This document shows positions 32,319 to 47,000 of a DNA stretch of 64,000 bases, in pieces. The stretch covers positions 1 to 64,000 of the forward strand of contig WIXG01000021.1 in the NCBI GenBank assembly GCA_009869945.1. The letters run 5' to 3'. Under the pieces are notes generated by a model. It saw only the letters and a program-made list of their open reading frames with translations, was not told the DNA's origin and did no database searches. The position numbers and the translations under genes are program-made. Within the stretch, counting starts at the first letter, position 1. Every line of letters starts with the position of its first letter. Source of the stretch: Mesaphorura yosii. Its lineage: Eukaryota > Arthropoda > Collembola > Poduromorpha > Tullbergiidae.

Positions 32319-35300
32319 CAACACTTCAGACTCGAATAAAAAGGGTCATGCGAGGGTGCGGGTGGAAGTGGAAAGCAGCGCATTTTGCCTGGACTGCATT
32401 GTCAGCTTCATTTACTTCATTTACATCATTGCACCATTGCGTTTTCAATTCCGGCTCTACGCTGCTCTGCTCCGCCGTGTTATGCACACAAATTAAGTTT
32501 TTAATATTCATTCAGCTTTATTACGGACGCTGGAGGCGGTTTAAGATTCCAGACGGCTTAAAATTGTTTCCATTTCCAGTTCACCATGCATTTCATGATT
32601 TTATGAACCACGAGTAGAGTAGAGCAGAGAGCAGTGAAGCAGTGGAAGTGGAAGTTTATCATTTAATTCCAAATCCATACTCATAATGAGTAAGCTCTTC
32701 ATTTACGGCACGGCACGAACAGGACAGAAAGTTGTAAAATCTAAAGCGAAGTGCTGCGAGATGTGCCTCGCGCGCGGGTCTCGCTGACTTTTTCACTTAT
32801 GAGCCAACACTCACACTGCACTAGTGTTGTGTCAGGAGCCTACTTGTGAGGGATTAATTAATATTATGTCTCTCGACTCAATTTAATTAGTTTGATTGAA
32901 ACCCCACTTCGGTGCGGATGCTCGGTGCCTGCGACTTGACTTCCTTCCTTCTCTTAGTTAGGCTTTAAGCTGGTTTTCCGCACTGTACTGTATTTTCTGT
33001 CCCGCACGGCTAAAAGGTAAAAGTAGAAAGTAATACGTTTGTAATATTGTTTACAAAAAGGCTCTTCACTCTCGTGTCTCGTCCCCACGCACGGCGCACA
33101 GAGACACGAAAAAGAACTGAAATGAAGTCTCTTCTCGTGTCTGGTCTTCTTTTACGTGGCCTGCACTTATTTCGCACTCCGCCGTAGAAAGACGAGAATC
33201 ACGGAATCAGAATGAAATCGGAGAAGTGCTTTGCAAAGTAAAAGGAGAATGATGGGAAAATGCACTGACGCACTGAATTGTAATTCCACGTCGTTCCCGT
33301 AGCCATTATGCCATGATTTTTTGCCACCGTTTCTCGTGTCTTTCTTCTTTGGTTGCGGATTGTAAAATGGGATGAAGAAGTACCACCACCGCTACCGCCA
33401 CGGTGCACCAGTCAAGAAAAGCAGATAAACCTCAAATACGTAAATAAAATGCTTTTACGCGTCGCACCGAACGCGAACAAGAAACAAGCAGGAAAGGAAA
33501 GGTTTACAGTTTACTTTCTCTTCCTCCCTTCCGCATTTTGTTTCATTGCCGTGTAGCGGTGGAGTAAGTTGGGCACATTACAGGATTAGTATTGGGTACT
33601 AAAATAAAATACTTGCCATTTACGCTCGGCTCCAATGCGGTGGGATAATGCCCGTGTTTTGAGCCAAGCCGGATCTCGATCTCACACCGTACCCGTCTTG
33701 CCTCTTGCGGAAACTCGTAATGGCACTTTGAATTTAGAAACAGATCGTTACGACTTACGACAATTCTTACGAGTCGCCAGTGGCCAGTGGCTTAGCTTGT
33801 GGATTTTGTGGTCAGCCTTGCACGGATTTCAGGAGTGGCTTAGACTCTCAGCTATCAAAAAATGTTGCCTGAAATCTTGCTGGTTATCGACATGCATTTG
33901 TATTGCGAAACGGCGCCGTAAGCAAAATTGTGAAATTTTCATTTAGCAGATACAGAAAGTAAGTCTTCATGTTGTGCTTCCAATAAATGCGATTAATTCT
34001 CATTGCAAATTTTCTTAGCGCAAGATAGTAAATCTTGCCTGGAAAAGTATTTCTGGATTTCCACCGGCGCGCTTGAACGCGCGCTAGTACAATTCCTCAC
34101 ATTTTAAGTCCCTGGCACGTGATTCGACCCAAAAGCTTTCACAAAAACAAGATTTTGTGTTTTGTCTTTTCCAGTGTTTCTTTTCTTTTCCTGGTACGCT
34201 ACGAGCGAGCACAGCACCACCAAATAAAATGAAGTACTTTGCCTTTGCAATTGCGTTTCCTTTTCTTTTCTCCCTTCGCCGATTGCAAGTTGCCGGTTGC
34301 CAGAAAAAGAAAAAGCATTGCATTTTAACTGCTTGCTATTCTTTTTATACACCACCACGCGAGTGGAGTCTCTCGTCTCGTTTCATCGCGCCCGCTTGCT
34401 GCTTTCATTCATTCAATTGAGTGCCCAACACGAGGCAGGCCAGACCGTGCCAGGCCAGGGTGAAGTGGGAGATAAAGTGAAATTACACTTAATTCAGGCA
34501 AGGCACGGCAAGACGCAGTGCAGTGCAGTGCCGAGTGCCACGAGGGCCATAAAATGCGCCTGTTATTTGCACAAGGGAAAAGTAATTGTATTAAATGGTC
34601 GTATAGACGAACAAATTGTGTTTAGCAGGAAATTCATTACATATGGTCCAAATCCGGACTAAACTTTCGTAAAGTGGCTGACTTTTAATCAAACGGGAGC
34701 AAAACAAAAAGTTTTAACACAAGCAGACGTCCGACGGCGCGGGACGCGAGCGCGAAATACAAAATTCGTCTCCAATTCTTCAAATCTTCGGTGTTTTACT
34801 GTTAAAAATGATTTTACGCCATTTCATTGGCAAAAATGGCGGAAATGGCGAAATTGCCATCTTTTTCGTTAAAAATATTTCCACTTGACTCCGAACCAAA
34901 ATCCGAACCGAACTTTTAGCAGCTCAAATTGAATTACTTTGCATTGAATGATTCGATTGATACGCCGCGCTGTGCTGGCTGGGATACGAAATTAGCACGA
35001 CAGGGCAAGGCAGGCAATTTCAGATTTGAGAGATCGTCAGATTAAATTACTCATGAATGCCAAATACGACTTACAGCTCGAGTACGAATACAAATACGGA
35101 AGAAAGCAGCGCAGGGTTCTCTTGATCTCATCTTTTTCACATCACATCATAATTTCGTCCGTACGTGCGTGGCGTGAGCTGAGCTGCTGCAGGAAAAGAT
35201 GAAAGGGGAGAAAGAACTTTGAAGGATTTGTTTTCTTCATCACTTTCTCTCTTCTGTGTACTTTGCAAAGCCACCCGCCTCGTCCTCGCGCTCTGGCTCG

Positions 35301-38300
35301 TGAACGTGAACACGAACACGAACTTTTAAAAAGCATAATACGAGGATGACCCCATGCCGAGCGTTCAATTCAGATCGAATTATGAATTTCGCCTTTCGCG
35401 TGGCGTGGCCTCGACACTCGTCTGCCGTGTTTCGTGTACAAACTCCCCCGACAATCTTTGACCCAGAACAACCCAATAACAGAAAGCAGACTGAAATAAA
35501 CGTGAATCCACTTCAATGAACTGCCTGGCTAAATTCTGTTCTGTTCAAAGGCAGGACGCTGCTCCAAGAATGTGGAGTTTACTAATTCCTGGAACGTAGC
35601 GGTGCCATGCCATAATTCACCAATTCTCTTGATCTTCGAGTATCGCGTGCCCGTGTGCGAAAGGATTATGACTAGACTCAGTCAATTCCGAATTTTCAGT
35701 TTGATTCATTTATTGCACTGGGCAGCGGAGTCCGGCAAGGCTCAGGCTCAAAGTTATTTAGAACTCAAAAGATTACGCACACAAAGCAAATCGGGGCACA
35801 AAAGAAATCCACCCGCCCGCACAAAGGACAAGTACATAATTCGTAATCCTTTGTACGATAAATCAAATTCATCGGTCTGAATTATAAATGTGGACTGTTT
35901 ATGTTTGCCATGCACTTTTCCCAAGTAAAAGATTTAAATCCTGCGCCTACACCCGAGCCTTTTTTCTCGCCGCGTACTCCGAATTTGCCATTGCCATTGT
36001 TGAAATTCTGCAAAGAAAAGAGTCGTTCTTAGTTCTTCGCCTTGTTGGCCAGTCAAGCCAGGAACTCATTTATTTAAAGATCGAGCTCCGTGCAGCGTCC
36101 AACGAAAGCAAATGCAGTTAAGAAATAGCCACGACGAAAATACGGCATTCAATTCAATTTCCTTTCCAGGAAAAAAAGACGCCAAGGCAAAGGGTGGTTG
36201 TGGGTGGAAGTGGAAGATTGAAAAGAAAATGGATTGGCAAGACAAGGACAATGAGCTGGACAGGACAAACGACTAACGACAAAGACGCGGACGCGAGAAT
36301 GGCTCATAAAACGAGCTCATAAAATCACAATCTACTTGAGTCCACTCGAGTCTCGTTCTCCTCGCCCTCATCTTGGCTCGTAATTTTATTTTCTTGCTTG
36401 CGCGTGGTCTTTCACCAGACAAATTATGGCCCCGCAAATTGGCAACAAAGTTTACACTGCTGTGCCGGACGCGGACGGGCGCAACAAAGTCCCAAATTGC
36501 ATTTCTTACGGGAAATAACGCCTCACGAGCAAGTTAGACCATAAAACTGCTCATTTTTGCGCTTTCGCCTGTGCCTACTCGTAATTGTGTCGCATATCCA
36601 ATTTTTGCAGGAACGAGGCACAAAGTCGCATGTATTCGTGTTAAATTCAGGTAAAAGAATCGTCTGAAGTGGCAGGCAGGCTTTGAGCGATTCGGGCACT
36701 TAAAAATCGTTCCTCGTGAAATTCAACACCGAAACGAAAACGCTGCTCGCTCGCTGGAGCCCTTTTGTTTTGGAATCTACACAGTGAAAGAATACGCTTG
36801 ATCTTTTCACATTTACAAAAATGAGGCACAAAGATTATTTACCATTTTTAAGCCCTCGTGCGTGCGCCTTCATGAGACGAGGACAAATTTGACGATGACG
36901 ATGAGCGCCCGGGTTGAAATAATGAAGGCATTCAAAATGAACGAAAACGGCGGGCTGACTGGCGGATGGATGACAAAGTTTTTCTTTGCTTTTCACTTTA
37001 CTTCTCTTTGAGTTCTGAGTTCTACTGCTTTTTCATTGCTCTTTGATGACAAAGTTGGAGCTGGAATGAAATTGAAACGTGAATTTGTATTTCATTCATA
37101 TTTTTATTCAAGACGACGGCTCAGATTCGTGATTTGCGAGAAATTCTATACAAATACGTGCACGCATACGCATAGAGCATGATACAAAATACGAGCATGA
37201 CGACCCGAAGTTTGTAAAAATTCAGTGACTCAGAGAGGAAAGAAGGAGTGTTTCAGAGGCACAGAAATTGAAACTTAATTCCTGTAATTGTTTCTTGCGC
37301 TGCTGAAAACAGACGCGTATTCCAGCCAGCAGCGGGTCCGCAATTAATCTACGAACGTGTACAGCAGCGGACCCGCACACGAGTGACGACCGTGAATCTG
37401 ACTCCATTTTCCTTGCATTTCATGAGATTCCCGAATAATTACAATTGGCACATGGCATGTGACAGTTTACGTGAAAAAGAAGACCAACACCTCATCACCG
37501 TCAATAATTTTTGGTTCTGTGTGTAATGCAGTAGTAAAGAAAGATTCCACATAATCTTGATTCGTCGGCGTACGGTCAGTTGGACAGAAATGGCAATTGC
37601 AATTTTGCGAGTTCTCAGTTGTGACAGTCAGAATAATAAATTACTAAATGGAGGCCGAAACGGAATCGGTCGCGTGCCCGTGTTCTTCCCTGGCCTCTGC
37701 AGTGCAACGGATGTTCCGTCGGATGTGCTGTGTGTCCTTCCGTGTTGCGCGTACCTAAGAAAGTAAAATATCATAATTTATTCATGGACATACAAAGTGT
37801 ATCGTGGATGGTGCTGGAGTGGGACGCGAGCCTTCCTTCCATAAAGACCTTCAGAGCGGCGGCAGAGGAGACAGACACTCTAAAAATCTAAGCCAAGCCG
37901 AGTCTAAAACACATAAACGTACGATAAAACTGGTACATAAAATCGGTCGCGCCGCGCTGCACCGCACGGCAAATCTAAACTCTATTATAAACTATGCCTT
38001 GTCTCCTGCGCGAAGGAAGACACGAGATTTGTGCTCGCGTTCGTGTTCTGAATGCAATTCCCGTATTTAGCGTGAGCGCATGTCTGGCGTGTTTGGAAAC
38101 GTGCTTACGCCTTGTAGACTGTAGACACGATTGTAATGCTAAAATTGTATTCGGAGACTAGTCGTTGCGAATGCGAATTTACGAATTTTCAATTTCTCCA
38201 GTCGTAAGCCGTGAAAGTGAGTATTCAGAATTATGGCTCATAACCTGCGCTTTACTACACTGATGAATAGAAACACTGTAATGCCGTTATATCTTTATCT

Positions 38301-40025
38301 TCTTTTGATGGTGCGTGAGCGTGGCGTGGGGCGGCTGGTTCATAATCCAAGCCATTTCCCATTGTAATTGTGACATTAACCCCATACCGCCGACTTCCGT
38401 GCAGGCTGCTGCCAGCGTATGTATTACAATGCAATAACAATGAACAATGCACGAATACTACACCGACTTCAGCAGGCAGCAGGGCAGGCAGGCGCCTTTG
38501 ATGGTGTGAATTGTGACTTCGGGCTCAGCCTGCCTTTGCCTTGCTGCTATTATTACAAAGTAGGAGCAGACAGCGGAGTAAGGAAGCGTGAAAGTGTTTG
38601 TGGTGGTATGAATAATAAATGCGACGAAATGAGTAATGAATTCACATTCACTCGGCCGGCCCGAGAAAGTCGCCGTCGTAAAAATAAAAGTTAGCTGAAA
38701 TCATGAACGTGATAAATTTTAAACTGGGAACGAGAATTTTTGCGATACGCGATAATCGCAATCGAGTTTCGGACAATGCGAAATGACGAATTGGTGCGAT
38801 GCCGTTAAAAATGTTGCGTTTTCAAAATCGTAGGCGCTCACATTGATAGGTTCTTGGTACCTCATTCTCCAGGTATTTTGGCAAAGAAAGGAGACAGTTG
38901 AAAGGTCAGAATACAAATTGCTGTATCCATTTTCAATGAAATGTTGGTCGCAAATACCATCGCGTGAGTCCGCACTGAGCACGGGAAACAAGAAAGGCAC
39001 AGACACACAAAGGCAGGCAGGCGCCTGGGTTGACAGCCCCGCATTATTATTTGATAAAGATGCTTTGTATTTATTACACCGTACTCGCACAAGTGGTGGC
39101 ATGAATAACAGACGGGCAGGCAGGCAGTTTGTCGTCTTCATCGACGTCGCCCGTCGTTGTTCTTATCATTCATGAATGCGTTCAGCAGCGTGCACAATTG
39201 ATTTTCTCATTTGTCCGGCCGTCCGTCCATTTTCGATTAGATTTATTATTCGTGTACATACTGGCTAGCTGGCTGTAATCGAGCTGTAAAGCAATATGAC
39301 ATAATTCGTTGTGGCCTGTCTTCGGCTGGGTTTATGACTCACTTCACTCGACTCGCAGAGTTCTGCAAACTCTATGGCCATAAAGTCCACGCTACGCCAT
39401 GCCACGTCGTGCCTGCCAAGATAAAGTAAACTCTTCGTATCTTGTTTACAGTGTTATTATCCACAATCCATAACCACATGCTTGTCATGACCGATCGAGC
39501 GATGGGACGCGCGGGCGGACGACGAGCTTGCTTGTCTCATTATTGAGTACAGGCACAAGTCCAATAATGTCCAAGACACGGAAAGGCATGGTTGGTTAAA
39601 CTCGGCTGGCCTCAGCCAGGTCTTTCTACTCATATTTTTTCCCTGGCGCGTGCGGTACTGGAATTATTGGACCGACGTGTCTCGTGTCTCGTTTCTGGTG
39701 TGTCGCCGTGTAAAGTATTCGGGAAGTGGAAGCGAAGGGGAGACGAGCGCCGAACAGGAGACAGTAACATGTGTCATCAATAATTTTTCACCGGTTCAAT
39801 TAGAGAAATTAATGTTACACGACTCGCGACTTCTCGTCTCGCATTTCTACGTTGGCGGCCTGGCCTGAGCCGTGCTTTGGCTTCATAATCCACAAGCCCT
39901 CCGTTTTCTGCATGGAGAAAAGGAGAGGAAAGGTGGTTGAAACTTTCTGAGATAGAAAGTTGATATTCGAGTTTTGTGCGGTGCGGCGCTGTGCTGTACG
40001 TTGCGTAGTGAAAATTAATAGGCGT

Positions 40026-40044
40026 ATTATTATTATTATTATTA
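40026..40044. repeat. (ATT)n microsatellite
   Basis: About six uninterrupted ATT/TTA units. Confidence 0.75.
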
Positions 40045-41208
40045 GGGACTTGTAAGTGAAAGAGCCATGTGCCTGTGGCTGCAGTTGTGTCGTAGAATGG
40101 AGATGCACTGCATTATTTCATATCTCACCATTATAACCCTAAAATACCTCATTTGTCATCTCCAACGAGCATAATACTTATTATTACACAATACAGCACG
40201 ACCACGGCCGCATTTCCTTCCCTTCCTCGCTGAGGGAAGACACGAGGACACGACAGACAATCGTGACTTTGTGTAATCGTCACCGTCGCTTTTGGCTTTC
40301 GCTTTTGTCGTACTTTCACTTGCATTGCGCTTGATCGACTTTTACTGTGAGGCCAGGAAATGTGCAAAACGCAAAAGTGAGAACACCCTTTTTTATTATA
40401 CGAGAAATAGACGAGAGTCAAAATCATCCAAATTCAATGCAAACTTTTGCTGGCAAAGTTAAATTTTGTCCTCGCCCTTCGCGTATCGCGTTCACCGTTA
40501 AGAATTTTGGCAAAATCGCCAATTTTCGGTATTCATGTAATTTAGATCGTATTATCGGGTTGTTTAGGCAGTACGAGTGTCTAGTATCTATTTTAAATGC
40601 TGCGATAAGGTTAGAATATAAGAATGCGATGATAAACGTGATATGAGAAACGAGACGAATTTGTCGGGTTTAATTAATGGCTGTCACTCAGACAAGACTG
40701 ATTGAGGATTTAAGCTGACAGAAATTAGACAAGACTTCACGTTCGCACCTGCATTGCATTTGCATCAAATTCAGTCATTAGCAGCGGGCAGTCGGGCAGA
40801 TGGTCGGTCGTTCTCATTTTTAATATTGAAAGTAGAAAGTTGCGGGTTGCGAGCGGTTGTTGACGAAAGCATTAAGGCAGACTTGCCAATACAGCCACCA
40901 CGCTGCCTGAAATGTGCCCGTAATTTGTTCCACCAGCTAAGCCATAGCCATCATAATCGTACATTTTAGTATTTTAGCATCGTGTCAGGTTTAAATGTGA
41001 AACTCATAATTCATAGACGACCGACAAGAACAAGAGTTATGAGTTTTATACAAACCACCAGCGCGGGAAGAAATATCACCTTGTGCTGTGGCTCATGATT
41101 AGAATCCACCAGTCTCTTCGCCGTGCGACGTCGTCGTCGACGTACGGCGCGCGCTTCTTTTTAATAACAGGGTTCATTATTATGCATGTGAGCCTCAGCC
41201 TCAGCCTA

Positions 41209-41243
41209 ACTTGACTTGACTTGGCTTGACTCGCGACTCGACT
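41209..41243. repeat. Imperfect CTTGA pentamer repeat
   Basis: acttgacttgacttggcttgactcg: several CTTGA/CTTGG units follow three CAGCCT units, part of the local simple-sequence load. Confidence 0.55.
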
Positions 41244-42652
41244 TCGTTGCGGTGGGGCAAAGGCAAACTAAAAGTTGCAAAGTAAAGTGAAATTCGGTGT
41301 GGAAGAGAAAGATAGTGAAAGCAGTCAGCCAAGTATCATTTGGCTCTCATGTCGCGACTCGGCCGTGTTTCGTATTCGTGTACAATACAAATTTAATATA
41401 CGTATTTATGCTCTGAACTGATGTGATGATAGTAAATACGTACTTGAGACAAGTATGAGGCGTTGGGATCGATTTGGGATAGATTGCATTAATATTTAAA
41501 CACGACAGGCACGAAGCTACAAGGAAGACGTGCAAGCTTGTCAGGCTTGTCTTGCTTGCTCTGCCTCGCCTGGCTCGGCTCGTCACTGCTCTCATAATCA
41601 TAATCATCGACCGTCCTCCGTCCGAGCCGAATCCCATTATTTTATGCCCTAGCGCTGGCCTGGTCTGGCCCTCATTGCAATTTGTCACGCTTTGTACTTG
41701 AAGAGCCCGATTTAATTGCAAATTTCAGTACGGCAATTATGCTCAATTTGTAGCAATGAAATGTTTGCTGTACTACGCGTCTAAATTGAAATTGATGAGA
41801 GTCTGTTTGTTTTACTAATTGTTCGCTACCTTCAAATACCTGGCCCACTAAACAACTTCGAGATGTTTGATGTAAAAACTCATTTTAATAATTCATCCAT
41901 TAGCGTACGCGGCTTGGAATTTGTATGAGCAGAATCCAGAAAACGGCATGGCCAACTATAGGCCTAACAAGCTTTGACGCACGGAAGTAAAATGCGTACG
42001 CGTAGTACGCAAATTAATTGTGTGATGTCCGGCCCTTAATTAATTTTCGAGTGTGTTGTGTGTCATGCCAGGCGGCCATGCTTGGCTTGACTGAGCTGAC
42101 ACCAGCCAGACTGTAAAGAGCACTGCCATAGCTGGGTTCAGCGTCAGCTCCCGGCGGTTTCTTCGAGTGTTCGTGCTTGCTGAAGTCTTGGACGGATGTT
42201 TGTTTTAATTGGAGCCAAAGTTCTAGCTCGAGCGGCGGAAGGAAAGGTAAACTCCCCGAAGAAATAACGACTACTACTTGATAGACTCCGATCATGAAAC
42301 AGAAACTGCATCATCATCCTCATGATCGTCATCGTCATGAGGCCATTATGAACGTGTATCACTTGCAATTCAGTCGAAATCAGTGAAGTGCAGGGCACTG
42401 GAGAAAGCCAAGGCGAAGACCGAGACCGAAGCCGAGACCAACTAACTTAATTTCGAGCGCTTTCTCTGGAAAAAGCTTCTGCTTTGCCCTGCTTTCGCCC
42501 CGGGCAGTTTTCCTTTACTAGCAAAGACAAAACAAAGCTGAAGCAAAACCCCGTCTGTATGCATACGTGCGCGTGCTGCTTCTGAATTTCTTTGCAGCCG
42601 CCGCCGCCGAGCTGAGCGGGCAGAGTTTAATAACAACGCAAAAATATGTTTC

Positions 42653-42674
42653 GTGTCTTGTCTTGTCTTGTCTT
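42653..42674. repeat. TTGTC pentamer repeat
   Basis: Four successive (T)CTTGT units. A mirror version (ACAAGAG units) occurs at 58592-58614. Confidence 0.6.
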
Positions 42675-42967
42675 TGGCTCGGCGGCTGCGGCTCAAGACA
42701 AGAAGTCAGCCGCTCGGTCGGTGAAAGTGAATTCCAACAGGCAGGGTCGAGTCGAGTATTTAGGCAGGAAGAAGAATGAGCTGGTGAAGGTCCGATAAAT
42801 CATGGACTCCCAAAAGTTAATACTGTGAAGTTGGAGAAGTACAAGCCGTATTTGAGAGGAAATGAAGTAGAAAACGAGATGCGGTTCCCTCTTCTTAACT
42901 TTCTTGTTGGTGCTTTGGTCTTTTCACTTTCACTCTGCAGAAGATGATAATAGAACAAGCCATAATG

Positions 42968-42987
42968 TAATAATAATAATAATAATA
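42968..42987. repeat. (TAA)n microsatellite
   Basis: Six to seven TAA units, the complement of the ATT run at 40.0 kb. Confidence 0.75.
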
Positions 42988-43997
42988 TGTTCTGCTTCGG
43001 TTGAGCATATAATGTCTATCTAAATGGCTCAGCACACAACAACATAAGCACCAGCAAGTTGTTGGGAAAACAAGGCTGACGACGGCCAGGATACCTTTCG
43101 GCACTTTTTTTGCCTGTCTGCCTGCTTTCCCTGCCAAGACAAGCCAAGCCAAGTCAAGAAATTGAAAACTGCATCGACGTACGCATAAAAAACTCATACA
43201 TACAAGTATCAAAAGAACTTATACAACGACAACAGCAAAAGCAAAAGTAACGGAAAAAGAAACAAATTCAGGATGCAAGGTTCTTCAGTTCACGACGACG
43301 CGCGGCAGGCTTCTGAGTTTATTATTACAATAAGGAAATGTTCTGCATCAAAATCAACAACTCTGGAAACGCAGACTCGCAAACTCTCAAACGCAAACGT
43401 AAAATTCATTCATTCAACGCCGTGAAAGAGTGCGGAGGCGAATTTCCATTTCCTGGCTTGCTAAATTATGCGAGCGCGATACTTTATCATTTGCAATGAT
43501 GAGTTGCCTTTTCTGTGGTGGAATTGTGAATGAATTCGTGAATTGTAGCCTCCTGAATAATAAATGACCGTCACTTGAAGATTTTGGTCAGGTTTCTTTG
43601 GAACGCGCGGCGCAGCATTACTTTCTGTGCGGTCTGTGAAATGAACTTTCCAAATCAGAATTTATTGTTGTAGGTTGCGGAGAAATTGACAGTTTATAAA
43701 CTCAGATAAATGACAATTTCGACGACGGCGATGAAGATTCAATTTCTGAGCGCACCGTGCAATAATTCATAATAGAAAACAATAACCCGAGCCAGCCAGT
43801 TGCAATAATGCAGGGTGAAGTGCATTATTGGTATTGCCACATTCTCGTGGCAGTGGCACTTTAAATCCCGCACATGTCAAGTTCGATATTTATTTACAAT
43901 TTTCTTCTTAATATTGCCATTGCGCTCCGTCGAGAAAATCCCATTAGGCTAAACCCCTTCCAGGCTCTTGTCATTGAAAACCGCGAACGCGAACACT

Positions 43998-44024
43998 GCC
44001 TTTGCCTTGCCTTTGCCTTGCAGT
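43998..44024. repeat. TGCCTT-type tandem repeat
   Basis: Alternating GCCTTT and GCCTT units, about four copies. The same family of words occurs at 53250-53266 and in the first 200 bp of the window (188-200). Confidence 0.55.
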
Positions 44025-47000
44025 GTTTGTGACTTTAAGAGATTCACATTCAAGAGCATACGCGCGAGAACGATGAATAGAAATAAATGGTTCTTTAATA
44101 TTTCACTTTTCTCACACATGCACTGAATACTTACTACTTACACAGAGTTATGCGATGCATATTGCATTGTTAAGATGAAGGAAAGTCTCCAAGACTCTCT
44201 CGTCGAAGAAAGGAAGCTTATACTTAAAAATTTTACGTATGCTGCACACGATTTGGAAAGGGCTTAAGGTTTACGTGCGTGCGCGTACCAGAATTACGTT
44301 TCGGAGCTTGAATTGAGTTGGTTTGCGACGCAACGGGCGAATTGTCCTTGCATATTTTGCGTATAGTCGAATAGATTTCTTGGGCGTATCGAAAAACATG
44401 ACTATAATCTAAATATCAAAATCTGTGTCTTTGATTAAGATATCGTCATCATCATCAATTGGGCAAAACTTTGATTGACTCCTGAGTCGTGAATCCTTTG
44501 AGAGAATTTTCCAAATTATTGCCTCACAAGCCAAAACACAACCGAAAACGAACGGGAAGGGAACCAAATGGAAGATTATGATTACATAATTTGTTGTGGA
44601 TGTGAAATGAGCAGCGTTGAAAAAAATTGGACACGGACGGGCAATTTTCCGACCGTCATCGTCGTGCTTCTTGCTTCGTGATGCGATGCCCAACATGATT
44701 ATGACGACTGCTTGCTGCTGCTATGAGTGACGGTGACGAGCGCCTCGTGCTCTGCTTTTGCTTCTACTTCTCTTTGATGCTTTGCTCTTTCATCCATGAC
44801 TGAATTTCTGAGCCTATGTAATAAGCCATTGCCATTTGCTACTCCGATGCGATTTAATAGCGCACGAAGCACAGCGATGTTGATGATGAGGAAAATGAGT
44901 AAAAAATATACACGAAACACGACAAACTCATTCCCATTTCTCTCTTTCAATTCGAACCGAGCCCACGATTCATGTTTTTCATCTTGAGCATTGCAAACTA
45001 CAAATATAAAAGAAACATTATTATTATGTCTGCTTAAGTATTTCAAGTACTTTTCTCGGTCCTTTTTTCTGAAACGAGAAAAGCAAACGCAAATGCAAAT
45101 CAGCATTGCTTTTGCTGTGCTCTGCTATATTTGCATTGCCTACGCAAAAAGCATAAAGGGGGCACGAAATTATTTAAAAAAATTTCAGATTGCTCATTTT
45201 CATCAAGCGTTCAATTTTTGAGCTCATTAAAGTAGCGGCGGGCGGAAAATGCGCACCAAGGCCCAAATATACAAAGATAAAGATAAAAGGAAACGGAAAA
45301 GGGATCAAAATCGGAACTGAGCTGATTTGTAGAGCGTTCGAATAGAAGGGTAATAATAAGAAATGTGTAAAGAAAAGATTTTAATAATTGAAACCTAAAA
45401 GATGGCTAAACGCTACACGCTAAAAGCTTTCATGCAGCATTTACTTTGGTTGCAGATTCGAATGAATTGTTTTTGAATGAGGATGAGGATAAATAAAAGC
45501 AGAAGCAGTGAGCAAAAGGGTGGGAGAAAGTAAAAGAAAGCGTCTGTCTCATTAATTCCTCCGTTCATGTATTTCCTTTGCTGCTTTCTGCTTTCACCAG
45601 CTTAATTTATGAATTCTAGCCGAGGCAGGGTAAGAAAAATGCATCTAGTTAAAGTAAATGATTCCGCGGCCGACGGCCCGCGCTTCCTTCCTTCCCATTC
45701 AGGACATTGATTGATTTACAAGGCGTATTAAAGATTGCAGAGTACCGTAGCTCAGCTCAGTGCAGTGCAGAGAAATAAAATCTATCAACCGGTGAAAGCA
45801 CGAATCGCACATCGCACGTTTAATCACACAGTCTCAAGTGCATTGCATTTCCGTGACCATTGCCGTTTCAATTACAATTTGCAAGTGATGAAGTGCAAGG
45901 CTCATTTTTACGAGTTTGCACGCAAGCACGAGGAAATTAATTGGGTTAATATTTTTCCTTAAAGTAACAGTTTTTATTCATAAAGAATTTAAGAGTCGAG
46001 CCGATTCAAAATCGAATCAGGGAATCAGTGCATAATATCATCACATTACAATTTGCTCATCGTAAAAGAACTTCGTCTTGCCGGCAGGCAAGCAAAATCA
46101 GTAAGGTTTCAGGCTCGGAGTCTTTATTTCGCATTGCTCCTCTCAATTCCTAATGGAGAGTGAAAGTAAACAAATGTATATGCGTGCAGCAGCAGGGAAA
46201 TGCAGCAAGGAGCAAGAAGCAAGAAAGATACAGAAACAGAAACACGCGCAACGCAATCTCGTGCTACTGCAGTATTAAAAGAGCTCGTGAGCGCGTGAGT
46301 GCATCTTTGGTTTACTTTTGTGAAAAAATAAATGTAATATTATGCCATGCTCGTGACAAGCCTTGAGGGATTACGCGTCTTCCTCCATGCTTTCTCCGCG
46401 TATGGCGCGCCGGAATAAAATTGGGAAGAAAATGCGATTGTATTATTATTAGTACGAGTACGACTGTTACTTTTGCTGCTGCAGCTTCCTCTTGCCTCCT
46501 TGTTCGAGGAAAACAGCGTAGACTTATTTGATTACATTACTCACGTATTGCGTTTACGTATCGTATCGTATCATCGACTCCGCTCTGGGTCGGGGAGTTT
46601 TATATTTATGTTCTCCTTCATCGTCGCACCGCGTACCGTGCACCGCCACCGCCGTATTGATAGATGATTATACATCAACAATCAACTGCCGACTGCCCGC
46701 CTGCCGCGTAAGCCTAAGCGTTTCCGTATTCGAATACAAATCCATGCTTGAGTGAAGCGGATCAGATCAGCATACGAGAAAAGTGGTGAAAGCGTAGACA
46801 GCAGAGCAGAGCGGAGCAGCGAGAGATTCGGTAAAAGTATTAAGGAATCAGGGTATTTGTTTTTCTTATTTCTTTGCCGGGAAATGCTTGAGAGATTCGA
46901 TTCTTAGTTTTGGTAGTTAGTTGACCCTTTCAAGCAGGCGTTTTCGTGCTGAGTGAGCGATTCAGATCGTGAATAATCCCAAAATTGGGCTTTCTTCGAA

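Noticed and set aside
41120..41160. cgtcgtcgtcgacgtacggcgcgcg, a CpG-dense palindromic patch
   Set aside because: Short and imperfect; no promoter, gene start or repeat copy elsewhere could be linked to it.
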